In this document: one piece after another, positions 44,480 to 52,470 of the stretch | Position numbering within the stretch: position 1 is the first letter of the stretch | Layout: each line of letters begins with the position of its first letter | Assembly: GCA_029881805.1 (NCBI GenBank) | Contig: JAOULW010000009.1 | Span: 1 to 64,000 of the forward strand | From: Candidatus Bathyarchaeota archaeon | GTDB taxonomy: Archaea > Thermoproteota > Bathyarchaeia > Bathyarchaeales > Bathycorpusculaceae | DNA length: 64,000 bases | Direction of reading: 5' to 3' | Position numbers and translations under genes: made by a program | The notes under the pieces: model-generated | What the model saw: only the letters and a program-made list of their open reading frames with translations | Databases searched by the model: none | Told to the model about the DNA's origin: nothing

Positions 44480-44911
44480 TCATAGCTTAAGTTTTCTTGT
44501 TTTAGTCTCGTTGGGTTTCAGATATTCAATTTCATTCATTTCTAGTTCTAGCAATGTGTAACTTGGGTCGTCGGGGTTCTCCCAAAATTCATTAAAAAAG
44601 TCACAATACTTCGCGACTTTAATCTTTGTTTCCTTCTCTGCAACAATTTTGGCATACCCAACACCTCTTATGTAACCACGTTTTTCTCCTTCCTCAAGTA
44701 ATAGGCAAAATTCTATCTTTGGATTCTTCATTATTTGCTTCACCTTAGCATTTTCTGTTCCCGTTAGAACCCAAAATTTTTCATCAAAATTGACGAGAGT
44801 CACGGGTCTAACCCTAGGCTGACCGTTTTCTGTGGTGGCCAAAAATACATGTTGGAAATCTTTCAAGTGTCTCCATATTTCTGCCCTGAAGTGCTTGGAT
44901 TTCCCATTCAT
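44480..44911 (-). CDS. Pyridoxamine 5'-phosphate oxidase-like flavin-binding protein
   Basis: A 143-residue split-barrel protein: HVFLATTENGQPRVRPVTLV, FWVLTGTENAKVKQIMKNPK and RGVGYAKIVAEKETKIKV match the PNPOx-like fold that binds FMN or F420. The substrate is unknown. It stands alone, convergent with the nfo gene. Confidence 0.8.
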   Translation of the reverse strand: MNGKSKHFRAEIWRHLKDFQHVFLATTENGQPRVRPVTLVNFDEKFWVLTGTENAKVKQIMKNPKIEFCLLLEEGEKRGYIRGVGYAKIVAEKETKIKVAKYCDFFNEFWENPDDPSYTLLELEMNEIEYLKPNETKTRKLKL

Positions 44912-45033
44912 TTGATTATGTTCCTTGTGTGATTTGGCAATAATTAATCATCTAGTGTTTTAAAGCTTTAAGTGACTTTGATGCGATACCTTTTTTTATG
45001 TATTTTGCAGTGCTGTTTATGGGTGCGTATTTT

Positions 45034-46284
45034 TTGGTACGGCTCAAAGGATTCCAAAAACTCACATCAATTGAAGGTGCATTGCACTTGTTTTTTGACA
45101 AGCTAGATGTTGAACAGACAAGAGTGGTTACTGTTTCTTTGCATGAGGCTCTAAACCGTATTCTAGCAGAAGACATGATTGCAGAAGAGGATCTACCGAG
45201 ATTTGACAGATCAGCTGTTGATGGATACGCAGTTAAAGCAGAGAACACTTCCGGTGCGTCGCAGTTTAGGCAAAAAACCCTTCAAATCACTGACAAAAGA
45301 ATAGTAAATGACAATCAAGCAAAACAAGTTTGGACCGGAAATTGCATTCCTGGAGGCGCAGATGCTGTTGTAATGTTGGAAAATATCAAGCGAATCGGCA
45401 GTAAAATCGAGGTTTGGGCGACCTTAACGCCTGGCGAGAATATCTCCAAAAAAGGTGAAGACATTCAAAAGGGAAAGGTTGCTGTAAAGGCTAAAACACA
45501 CTTAAAACCTCATCATTTGGGGTTGATTGCTGCTCTAGGAATCGACAAGGTCAGAGTTTTTGAAAAGCCTAAAATCGCTATTTTAGCCACAGGAAACGAA
45601 CTAGTAGAATTGGGTATTAAGCCATTGAAGAATCAAATTTTTGAAGTTAACAGACTCGTTCTCTCTACTTTGTGTGACGAACTGGGCGTTGAGTCCTTAG
45701 ATTTAGGAATTGCAAAGGATGACGTAAACGACATCGCTGGCAAAATAAAGTTTGGACTTGAAAAAGCAGACGCAATAATAACGACTGGAGGAACGAGCGT
45801 CGGGGCAGCAGATCTTGTTCCGGAAGCCGTTAACAAGATTGGAAAACCAGGTGTAATTGTCCACGGCATTGCTATGCGTCCAGCCATGCCAACGGCTCTT
45901 GCAGTGGTGGAGGGAAAGCCAATAATAATCCTTTCAGGCAACCCGGTATCAGCTATGATAGGTTTTGAAGTTTTTGCTAGACCATTACTTCAGAGAATGC
46001 TGGGATCGAAGCAAAAGAAGCTTAGGTCAGCTGTTAAAGCCAAGATAACGAGGAGAGTGACAACCGCCCTTGGGAGAAAAACCTTCGTTCGTTTTCACGT
46101 TCACCAACACAATGGAGAGTTTATTGCAGAACCAATAAGTGCTCGGGGTTCCAGCGTAATCTCATCCATGACGAAAGCTAATGGCTACGCTGTTGTGCCA
46201 GAAAACCGGGAAGGCTTAGAAGAAGGAGAATGTGTCTCCGTTTTCTTGTTTGATGATTTGGAAGTGACTGATGAAGATGTTTAG
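45034..46284 (+). CDS. moeA: Molybdopterin molybdenumtransferase MoeA, first copy
   Basis: This MoeA inserts molybdate or tungstate into adenylylated molybdopterin. It has LPRFDRSAVDGYAVKAENTS, TGNCIPGGADAVVMLEN, the MoCF-binding core ITTGGTSVGAADLVPEAV, GIAMRPAMPTALAVV and LSGNPVSAMIGFEVFARPLL. TTG 45034 (LVRLKGFQKLTSIEGAL) is my preferred start because GGGTG precedes it. In-frame ATGs at 45019 and 44998 would add a hydrophobic stretch, and TTTTTTTATG at 44991 looks like the TATA box. It overlaps the second moeA by 14 bases. Confidence 0.92.
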   Translation: MVRLKGFQKLTSIEGALHLFFDKLDVEQTRVVTVSLHEALNRILAEDMIAEEDLPRFDRSAVDGYAVKAENTSGASQFRQKTLQITDKRIVNDNQAKQVWTGNCIPGGADAVVMLENIKRIGSKIEVWATLTPGENISKKGEDIQKGKVAVKAKTHLKPHHLGLIAALGIDKVRVFEKPKIAILATGNELVELGIKPLKNQIFEVNRLVLSTLCDELGVESLDLGIAKDDVNDIAGKIKFGLEKADAIITTGGTSVGAADLVPEAVNKIGKPGVIVHGIAMRPAMPTALAVVEGKPIIILSGNPVSAMIGFEVFARPLLQRMLGSKQKKLRSAVKAKITRRVTTALGRKTFVRFHVHQHNGEFIAEPISARGSSVISSMTKANGYAVVPENREGLEEGECVSVFLFDDLEVTDEDV

Positions 46285-47512
46285 AAAATTATCCACTTTG
46301 GATGAGACGAAGCAAGTTATTCAACAGAATTTTAGACCTAAACCATTAGGCGTGGAGGAGACTCCTCTTTTAGAAGCCTATAACCGTGTTCTCGCAGAGA
46401 ATGTGACCGCAATTTTGGATATTCCGCCTTTCGGTCGGTCAACTGTCGATGGATATGCAGTGAGGGCAGAGGACACTTTTGGAGCAGAGGAAAACAAACC
46501 TGTGAGGCTGAAAATTTGCGGAATGGCAAACGCTGGGAAATTGCCAAAGATGTCTGTAGCTCACGGTGAAGCAGCTGAAATTGTCACTGGGGCACCGATA
46601 CCAGATGGGGCAGACGCTGCAGTCATGATTGAGTATACAATGCGAAAGGACGACGTGATCTACGTTTACAGTGCTGTGGCCAAGGATGAAAATGTCATGA
46701 AGGCTGGAGCAGACATTAAGAAAGGTGAAGTTATCTTGACAAGCGGTCAGTTGTTAGGCTCACGGGAAGTCGGTCTTCTGGCTGCACTGGGCATAGCGAG
46801 GACAAAAGTTTATTCTACCCCACGCGTGGCTGTTCTTTCGACAGGCGCAGAAATCATAGAGCCAGGCAGAAAGTTGCCTCCCGGAAAAATCTATGACATA
46901 AACGCTTATAGCCTAAGCACAGCAGTACGGGAGAGCGGAGGAAAACCAGTTTACTTAGGCGTTTTTCCAGACGAAAAGGCAGTACTTCAAAGAGCCCTGA
47001 AACAGGCTTTGGCGTCTGCTGATATCGTAACTACTTCAGGAGGGGTCTCTGTTGGTCCAAAAGACGTCATGCCCCAAACATTAAATTTGCTTGGAAAACC
47101 AGGCGTGATAGTCTGCGGAGTCGCCATTAAACCTGGAAAGCCAACCACTGTGGCCTTAATTGACGGAAAAATGGTTTTCTCGCTTCCTGGTCACCCGACG
47201 TCTGCATTGCTTGCTTTTCATCTGCTTGCTCGTCCTATTATCAAATCCATGGCTGGAATGCAGTTAGAGAAAGCTCCGGAAGTCAGGGCTTTGGCTTCAA
47301 TGAGGATGTTTCCAGCGAAAGGTAGACGAACGTTCATCATGGTGAAACTGAAACGTGACAAATCGCAGCGATTGGTGGCTGAGCCAGTCTCAACTGGACT
47401 TTCAGGGGCTATAACGACCCTTGCAAGAGCCAACGGATTTGTGGAGATAGCCGAGAATCAACAGTTTATTGATGTTAGTGAAGAGGTCATAGTGCAACTC
47501 TTAAAGGATTAG
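46271..47512 (+). CDS. moeA: Molybdopterin molybdenumtransferase MoeA, second copy
   Basis: A 413-residue paralogue of the preceding gene with IPPFGRSTVDGYAVRAEDTF, TGAPIPDGADAAVMIEYT, VTTSGGVSVGPKDVMPQTL, GVAIKPGKPTTVALI and FSLPGHPTSALLAFHLLARP. Tandem MoeA pairs are common in archaea, where one copy may prefer tungsten. The glycine/proline-rich MPT-binding loops are intact. ATG 46271 or 46277 could be the start. Confidence 0.93.
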   Translation: MKMFRKLSTLDETKQVIQQNFRPKPLGVEETPLLEAYNRVLAENVTAILDIPPFGRSTVDGYAVRAEDTFGAEENKPVRLKICGMANAGKLPKMSVAHGEAAEIVTGAPIPDGADAAVMIEYTMRKDDVIYVYSAVAKDENVMKAGADIKKGEVILTSGQLLGSREVGLLAALGIARTKVYSTPRVAVLSTGAEIIEPGRKLPPGKIYDINAYSLSTAVRESGGKPVYLGVFPDEKAVLQRALKQALASADIVTTSGGVSVGPKDVMPQTLNLLGKPGVIVCGVAIKPGKPTTVALIDGKMVFSLPGHPTSALLAFHLLARPIIKSMAGMQLEKAPEVRALASMRMFPAKGRRTFIMVKLKRDKSQRLVAEPVSTGLSGAITTLARANGFVEIAENQQFIDVSEEVIVQLLKD

Positions 47513-47538
47513 GAACATTAATGGATTTAGTCCGTTGC

Positions 47539-47895
47539 TCAGCTTTCTAGGGTTTTCCTTTTCGCTATTGTATAAACTGTGAAAATCCATGTCAAAATGA
47601 GATATACAACGAGGCTTATGCTTAGGATTAGGTCGCTTCCAAAACGGTAGTAGAGCATGACTGTTGAAAATGTTGTGATTACAAACAATAACACTGTGAC
47701 AAGCCAGATTGCCCAAATCCGCTTCTTGAACAGTCCGTAGGCCGTTATCAAGTTTAGTATGCCGATTATGCCAACGTGGGGTGGAAAATTGGCGAATGGC
47801 AAAATGGCAAAGCATATTATTCCAACAACCACATAAAAAGCGAGAGTTGTGAATGTTCCGATGTTTTCGATTTTGAGCTTGGACTTGAGTGACAT
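47539..47895 (-). CDS. Small membrane protein with four predicted helices
   Basis: A 118-residue hydrophobic protein with membrane segments at about 15-35, 42-56, 60-80 and 88-110. The motif AYGLFKKRIWAIWLVTV resembles bacterial/archaeal small integral membrane proteins of unknown role. It is transcribed toward the second moeA and separated from it by 26 bases. Confidence 0.6.
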   Translation of the reverse strand: MSLKSKLKIENIGTFTTLAFYVVVGIICFAILPFANFPPHVGIIGILNLITAYGLFKKRIWAIWLVTVLLFVITTFSTVMLYYRFGSDLILSISLVVYLILTWIFTVYTIAKRKTLES

Positions 47896-47944
47896 CTGAG
47901 AGCCGCCTTTAAACGTTAATGCATTGACAGCAACGTTAATAAAT

Positions 47945-48327
47945 TTAATGTTTAGAAGACTTTGGCATTACGTATCTGTAAATCCTGAAACTAAGTTTCT
48001 CATAGTCTTATTGCAGCCGTTTTTTTGTGAGAACAGTAAGATTCGTAGTTTTTACTCCTTTCATTTCTATTTTCTTTGTGCATTCCACCACAAGTCTCTC
48101 ATCTGTGCCCTTACCGCGAAATTCGGGGAATACGTAAACGTCATTTATAGAGTTCATGCTTTCAGTAACTCCAAATGGATAGTTCCGAAAGATACTCGCA
48201 TAGGCAAATCCTAAAACTCACTTTTATTCTTAGAAACTAGAAAGCTTCTTCCACTAGATATGCTGTCACGAACAAATTTTATCCTTTCATCACTATTAAA
48301 CTGCAAATCTATCAGTTTTACAGTTTA
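47945..48327 (-). pseudogene. Decayed GNAT acetyltransferase gene
   Basis: On the minus strand the sequence reads DLQFNSDERIKFVRDSISSG and RSFLVSKNKSEF, then, after a frameshift near 48214, GFAYASIFRNYPFGVTESMN and INDVYVFPEFRGKGTDERLV. A TAA at 48010-48008 interrupts motif B, after which DYEKLSFRIYRYV resumes in the same frame. The order of strands, the FRGKG acetyl-CoA loop and the LYEKLGF-like segment identify a GNAT acetyltransferase. It has one frameshift and one nonsense codon, so it is a pseudogene. Confidence 0.7.
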
Positions 48328-48360
48328 ACCTTCATTATAGGCATAATCGTATACGTCTGC

Positions 48361-48371
48361 AAAATTATAAA
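48361..48371 (+). promoter_or_regulatory. TATA box of the agmatinase gene
   Basis: AAAATTATAAA lies about 75 bases before the start codon. Transcription would begin near 48392, and AAGAAGGA at 48424-48431 is the likely ribosome-binding site. Confidence 0.5.
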
Positions 48372-48438
48372 AGGAAGCAAGAACGAAAAAGCTTAGAAAT
48401 CTGCGATAGAAAATAGCGGATTAAAGAAGGAAAAACAG

Positions 48439-49356
48439 ATGGGCCATCCTGAACTTTTTGTTTCCCAGTCAAATGTTTTCAGCGGCTTCCAAAAACCTTT
48501 CGAAGAGGCAGACTACATAATCTTTGGTGTTCCGTTTGACGCTACAAGCACGTATCGCACTGGCGCCAGATTCGGACCAAACGCGATTAGACAAGCGTCA
48601 CTTAACATCGAAACCTACAGTTTTCGCACCGATATGGATGTCGAAGACTTGAAACTGCATGATTTAGGCGATTTGCATGTGTCCGCAGACACGAAGAAAA
48701 CGTTGGAAAGAATCGCGCTCGTCGTTAAAGACATTTTGGAGGCAGGAAAAAGGCCTGTAGCAATCGGTGGAGAGCATACAATCACACTGGGCATTATGAA
48801 AGGCTTAGCCGCTAAAGCCTCCGAGACAGCGATAGTTAGTTTTGATGCACACCTAGACCTGCGTAACGAGTTTATGGGACTTAAACTTTCGCACACAACT
48901 TTCATGCGTAGAATAAATGAAGAGATAAAACCCGCAAAAATCATTCAGGTAGGCACAAGAGCAGTCTGTAAAGAGGAATTAGTCTATGCAGGAAAGGCCA
49001 AAATAGAATTTTTGCCCGCTCATCGGATCAGAAGAGAAGGAAGTGTTCGAATTGCAAGACAACTGAATGAAAAATTGGCGAGATATGAAAAGATTTACTT
49101 GTCCATTGACGTTGATGTTCTTGACCCAGCTTATGCCCCTGCAGTACAGAATCCAGAACCAGAAGGCATAGAAACACACACTCTAATTGGAATTTTAGGC
49201 AACATTTGCGACAACCGAGTCATGGGCTTCGACGTTTTGGAAGTCGCGCCAGATTATGACCGAGGAGTGTCAGCGGTTCAAACAGCCAAAATAATTTTTG
49301 AAATTCTATGCTGCTTAGAAAAATCTCGAAAAGGGCGAAAAAAGCGAAAGAAGTAG
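48439..49356 (+). CDS. speB: Agmatinase/arginase-family ureohydrolase
   Basis: A 305-residue member of the ureohydrolase family with FGVPFDATSTYRTGARFGPN, the manganese ligands in GGEHTITLG, SFDAHLDLR and SIDVDVLDPAYAPAV, and GFDVLEVAPDYD. Agmatinase converts agmatine to putrescine and urea in polyamine synthesis. The N-terminal TSTYRTG pattern favours agmatinase over arginase. It ends in a lysine-rich tail (KSRKGRKKRKK). Confidence 0.92.
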   Translation: MGHPELFVSQSNVFSGFQKPFEEADYIIFGVPFDATSTYRTGARFGPNAIRQASLNIETYSFRTDMDVEDLKLHDLGDLHVSADTKKTLERIALVVKDILEAGKRPVAIGGEHTITLGIMKGLAAKASETAIVSFDAHLDLRNEFMGLKLSHTTFMRRINEEIKPAKIIQVGTRAVCKEELVYAGKAKIEFLPAHRIRREGSVRIARQLNEKLARYEKIYLSIDVDVLDPAYAPAVQNPEPEGIETHTLIGILGNICDNRVMGFDVLEVAPDYDRGVSAVQTAKIIFEILCCLEKSRKGRKKRKK

Positions 49357-49406
49357 AGTCTTATTAAAACAAAAAAGCCAAAAGTAATGAAGGGGCCTTT
49401 GATACC

Positions 49407-49616
49407 TTGTACTACAAGATCTTCGACACAATCACTTGGAAATATATAGAACCACACGTTCCAACAAACCCTAACGCCTTAGTTCTGGACGCAGGAGGTG
49501 GAACTGGCCGGTGGACGGCTCGGATGACAAAGAAGGGTTGCAGAGTAGTCCTGATAGATGCTCAGATTGAATGCCTAATGTTGCCTCTAGCATTAGCGGA
49601 TCATTTACAAGCATAG
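49407..49616 (+). pseudogene. N-terminal fragment of a SAM-dependent methyltransferase
   Basis: A TTG-started frame of 69 residues reads YYKIFDTITWKYIEPHVPTN and LVLDAGGGTGRWTARMTKKG, the SAM-binding motif I of class I methyltransferases. It ends soon after the acidic residue of motif II (VVLIDAQ) and lacks motifs III-VI, so the rest of the enzyme is missing. A hairpin follows the stop. It is probably a truncated gene. Confidence 0.65.
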
Positions 49617-49642
49617 CCCGCAAGAAATAAGAACTTTGCGGG
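49617..49642. terminator. Hairpin between convergent genes
   Basis: CCCGCAA (49617-49623) and TTGCGGG (49636-49642) form a perfect 7-bp stem with a 12-base loop. It lies between the methyltransferase fragment and the end of the m5C methyltransferase gene. It could terminate or protect both transcripts. No T-run follows on the plus strand. Confidence 0.4.
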
Positions 49643-49650
49643 TGATTAGG

Positions 49651-50997
49651 TTATCCTTTCAGTAATTTTGCGATAAAGGAGCCATTGCATTGATGAGTGT
49701 GCGGATAAAGTCTCTGGCAACTACTCAGTCCTCTTAAGCCTGAAGTGCCTATTTTCGGCGTTATTTCAACGAGCGAAAATTCGGGATGCCACTTTAGAAA
49801 TCGTTCAATAAGCATTTCGTTTTCTTCAACTGTTATGCTACATGTCGAATAGATCAAGGTGCCTCCAAGCTTGACATTCTCCGCGCAGTTGTTTATCATC
49901 TGCCATTGAATTTCAGCCATCTTATCAATAGAGCGTCTTGTAAGTCTCCATTTGGCTGAGGGCAATTTCCTGAAAGTGCCAGTGCTTGTGCACGGTGGAT
50001 CTAAGACAACTAGATCTGCCTCTATGATTGGTGCTAGTGGATTGCATGCGTCAGCGATTATTGGCAAACCAATTCCAACTCCCATGCGAGCAATCTCCCT
50101 CTTCCATATGTCCATCCTACGTTTTGAATAGTCAACAGAGTAGATGACCCCACGGTTTCGCATCAACTGAGCTAAATAAGTGGATTTGGCTCCGGGCGCT
50201 GCACAAACATCCAAAACGGTCATTTCAGGTCTCGGGTTTGCCACTTCAGCTGCAAAGCAGCTTGCTTTGTCTTGAATGTAGAATAGACCTTTTCGGAAAC
50301 TGTCCGTGCGGGTTAGAGGCTGATTTGTGTCTAAAACCTTATAGGCATACCTTAACTCCTCAATCTTTTCGAGTGTAACGCCTTCCTTTACAAGCCTCTC
50401 TAGAATCTCTATTTCCATAGTTTTGAGCGTGTTCAGTCTTATGTAGGTTGGCGGCGATTGTGCATCTACTTCTAGCATTGCTATGGCTTCTCTTCTCCCT
50501 AAAAGCTTGAAGCAATATTTTACGAACCATGTGGGATGAAAAGTGAGAAGTCCGGCTCTTTCTTCATCGTTTAAATCTTCCAGGATAGATGCTGGATGCT
50601 GCGTCAGCAAAAAGCCAAAGATAGATTCAACTTTTTTGAGAGTTTTCCATCCCAGTATGGAACGAGCTAGCTTGGCTATGTTTTCTGCCTCTTTGATATC
50701 GAGTTTGGACCAGTTTTTAGCTATTCGAGTTTGGTAAACATAGAGCCGCAAAAACGCTTGAGTACCAAGGTTGAATTCGTTCAGGGATTTCGGTTTTAAA
50801 ACATTATTTATGAAGGAATCTATGAAGTTTCTCCGTCTAACAGTTTCGCACACAAGCATATGCGCGAGCCGCGTGGCATTAGCGTCACTTATACCTAGTT
50901 GCTTGACTGTCTTTTCCAAGGCAAGACGTTCGCTTAGCCTTCGCATTTCTATCCAGCTTAGAGTTTCAATAGCAAGCGTCCAGGCTTCCTTACGCAA
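49651..50997 (-). CDS. NOL1/NOP2/Sun-family RNA cytosine-5 methyltransferase
   Basis: A 448-residue m5C RNA methyltransferase. Residues about 15-165 form a NusB-like RNA-binding domain, as in RsmB. The catalytic domain has FYIQDKASCFAAEVANPRP, SAM motif I VLDVCAAPGAKSTYLAQLM, motif IV VLDPPCTSTGTFRK with the release cysteine and motif VI LIYSTCSITVEENE with the nucleophilic cysteine. It modifies rRNA or tRNA; the site is not predictable. The start is TTG 50997 with a TATA box close upstream. Confidence 0.93.
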   Translation of the reverse strand: MRKEAWTLAIETLSWIEMRRLSERLALEKTVKQLGISDANATRLAHMLVCETVRRRNFIDSFINNVLKPKSLNEFNLGTQAFLRLYVYQTRIAKNWSKLDIKEAENIAKLARSILGWKTLKKVESIFGFLLTQHPASILEDLNDEERAGLLTFHPTWFVKYCFKLLGRREAIAMLEVDAQSPPTYIRLNTLKTMEIEILERLVKEGVTLEKIEELRYAYKVLDTNQPLTRTDSFRKGLFYIQDKASCFAAEVANPRPEMTVLDVCAAPGAKSTYLAQLMRNRGVIYSVDYSKRRMDIWKREIARMGVGIGLPIIADACNPLAPIIEADLVVLDPPCTSTGTFRKLPSAKWRLTRRSIDKMAEIQWQMINNCAENVKLGGTLIYSTCSITVEENEMLIERFLKWHPEFSLVEITPKIGTSGLRGLSSCQRLYPHTHQCNGSFIAKLLKG

Positions 50998-51030
50998 TTT
51001 TTCTCACAAGCCTAAGACAAATGCGAAGTT

Positions 51031-51057
51031 GTAAATAAAAGTAGAGACGGTTCTCTA
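51031..51057 (-). promoter_or_regulatory. TATA box and inverted repeat for the RNA methyltransferase gene
   Basis: TTTTATTTAC on the minus strand (51031-51040) would give a start near 51008, only a few bases before the coding region. TAGAGA-CGGT-TCTCTA (51042-51057) is a perfect inverted repeat adjoining it on the upstream side. Confidence 0.35.
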
Positions 51058-51215
51058 GAAGTAAAGACAGCACTGAGCATGTCCTGTTTTATTAATATTT
51101 TGACTACATAGAAAACAATCACGCTTAATTAAGCGATGTTTCTTTTCCTGTATTGCGTCTTGCTTCACCGTTTAGGTTTCTTATAGATTTTCTGATGGGC
51201 GAAAAATGGGCAAAC

Positions 51216-51224
51216 ACTTAAAAG
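51216..51224 (+). promoter_or_regulatory. TATA box of the thiolase-HMGCS operon
   Basis: ACTTAAAAG stands about 50 bases before the first start codon (51272). Transcription would begin near 51247. Confidence 0.45.
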
Positions 51225-51271
51225 TAATTGTGAACGGGATATTTGCTAATTGATGGAAATGGTGTAAGAGA

Positions 51272-52468
51272 ATGCAAATTCGCCCAGCCATAGTCGCGGT
51301 TGGAAGAACAAAATTCGGGGAACATTACGAGAAAGAACCTGAAAAGCTGATTGAAGAGGCTTGGCTTAAGGCTTCGCAAGAAGCAGACATAGAACGCAGA
51401 GACTTAGAAGCCTGCTACCTATCAGACTATTTTCTTCCGATCACAAACAAGTTTGGATTGGAAGAGGGATTCCTATCAGAACTTACTGAGCTTCATGTTC
51501 CAATGGAAGTAACTCGCTCCTTCAGCTCAGCATTGTCAAACGCTTGCAACGCTATACAAGCTGGAAGATATGGCATGGTTCTAGTTGGTGGAATAGAAAA
51601 GATGACAGACCGCTGGGACAAAATACGTGACGACCTCATGTTGCTTGAAGATCCATGGAGCTATTATGCGGGATGCACGCCAGAAGCAAACCATGAACTA
51701 ATGCTTCGGGCATACATCAGAAAATATGGCATAAAGGGCGAGAACATTGAAAAGCTAAACATTGCTCTGGCTCAAGTTTCATTTAAAAATCATTTACATG
51801 CTACAAAAAATGAGTATGCACAATACCAGAGAAAAATAACAGTTGAACAAGTTTTGAGCGCCAGAAAGGAGGCGAGGAAGCCTCTTGGACTTTACGACTT
51901 TGCACCAATTTCTGATGGTGCGACAGCTTTGATCCTCGCGAACGAAGATGTTGCCAGAAAACTCACCAGTAAGCCTGTCTACGTTCTAGGTTCTTCTTCT
52001 GCAACGGATTATCTAACCTTTCCTGCTCGAGATGAACTGACACATTTCCTTGTAAGCGAGATGGCAATGAAAAACGCTCTGAAAATGGCTGAAATAAGCT
52101 TGTGGGACATACAAATTCTTGAGCTTTACGATCAGTCGACAGTCATGGAGATGATTTCGCTTGAGGATTTGGGGTTCTGTAAGCGAGGGAAATCTTGGGT
52201 AACCATACATGAAAACTGCAAAGATTACAAAGGCTATTACGAAATTGATGGAAAGAGACTTTTTGTGAACATGAACGGTGGATTAAAAGCGGATGGAAAT
52301 CCATTAGGTGCTACCGGAGGGGCTCAAATTTTCGAAGTTTTCAAGCAGTTAAGAGGTGAGGCTGGAGAACGCCAGGCTAAGAGTGATGAAGAACCAATGT
52401 ATGGATGTATATTAGAGCTTGAGGGATTCGGAACTAAAGGTTATGTTTACATTTTTGGGAGAGACTAG
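51272..52468 (+). CDS. Thiolase-fold protein lacking the usual catalytic Cys and His
   Basis: A 398-residue protein with the overall SCP-x-type thiolase pattern: AVGRTKFGEHYEKEPEKLIE, AIQAGRYGMVLVGGIEKMTD, FAPISDGATALILANED, IQILELYDQSTVMEMISLED and NGGLKADGNPLGATGG. At the nucleophile position, where thiolases have CxSG, it reads RSFSSALSN (Phe near residue 84). The GHPxGATG histidine is Asn (GNPLGATGG). Condensation activity is therefore doubtful. It sits two bases before the DUF35-HMGCS fusion, so it may be a structural partner or use another chemistry. Aligning by eye could misplace the cysteine; C92 lies close by. Confidence 0.8.
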   Translation: MQIRPAIVAVGRTKFGEHYEKEPEKLIEEAWLKASQEADIERRDLEACYLSDYFLPITNKFGLEEGFLSELTELHVPMEVTRSFSSALSNACNAIQAGRYGMVLVGGIEKMTDRWDKIRDDLMLLEDPWSYYAGCTPEANHELMLRAYIRKYGIKGENIEKLNIALAQVSFKNHLHATKNEYAQYQRKITVEQVLSARKEARKPLGLYDFAPISDGATALILANEDVARKLTSKPVYVLGSSSATDYLTFPARDELTHFLVSEMAMKNALKMAEISLWDIQILELYDQSTVMEMISLEDLGFCKRGKSWVTIHENCKDYKGYYEIDGKRLFVNMNGGLKADGNPLGATGGAQIFEVFKQLRGEAGERQAKSDEEPMYGCILELEGFGTKGYVYIFGRD

Positions 52469-52470
52469 GA

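Noticed and set aside
47924-48214. Plus-strand open frame of 96 residues
   Set aside because: The opposite strand encodes a recognisable, if broken, GNAT acetyltransferase; this frame is its shadow.
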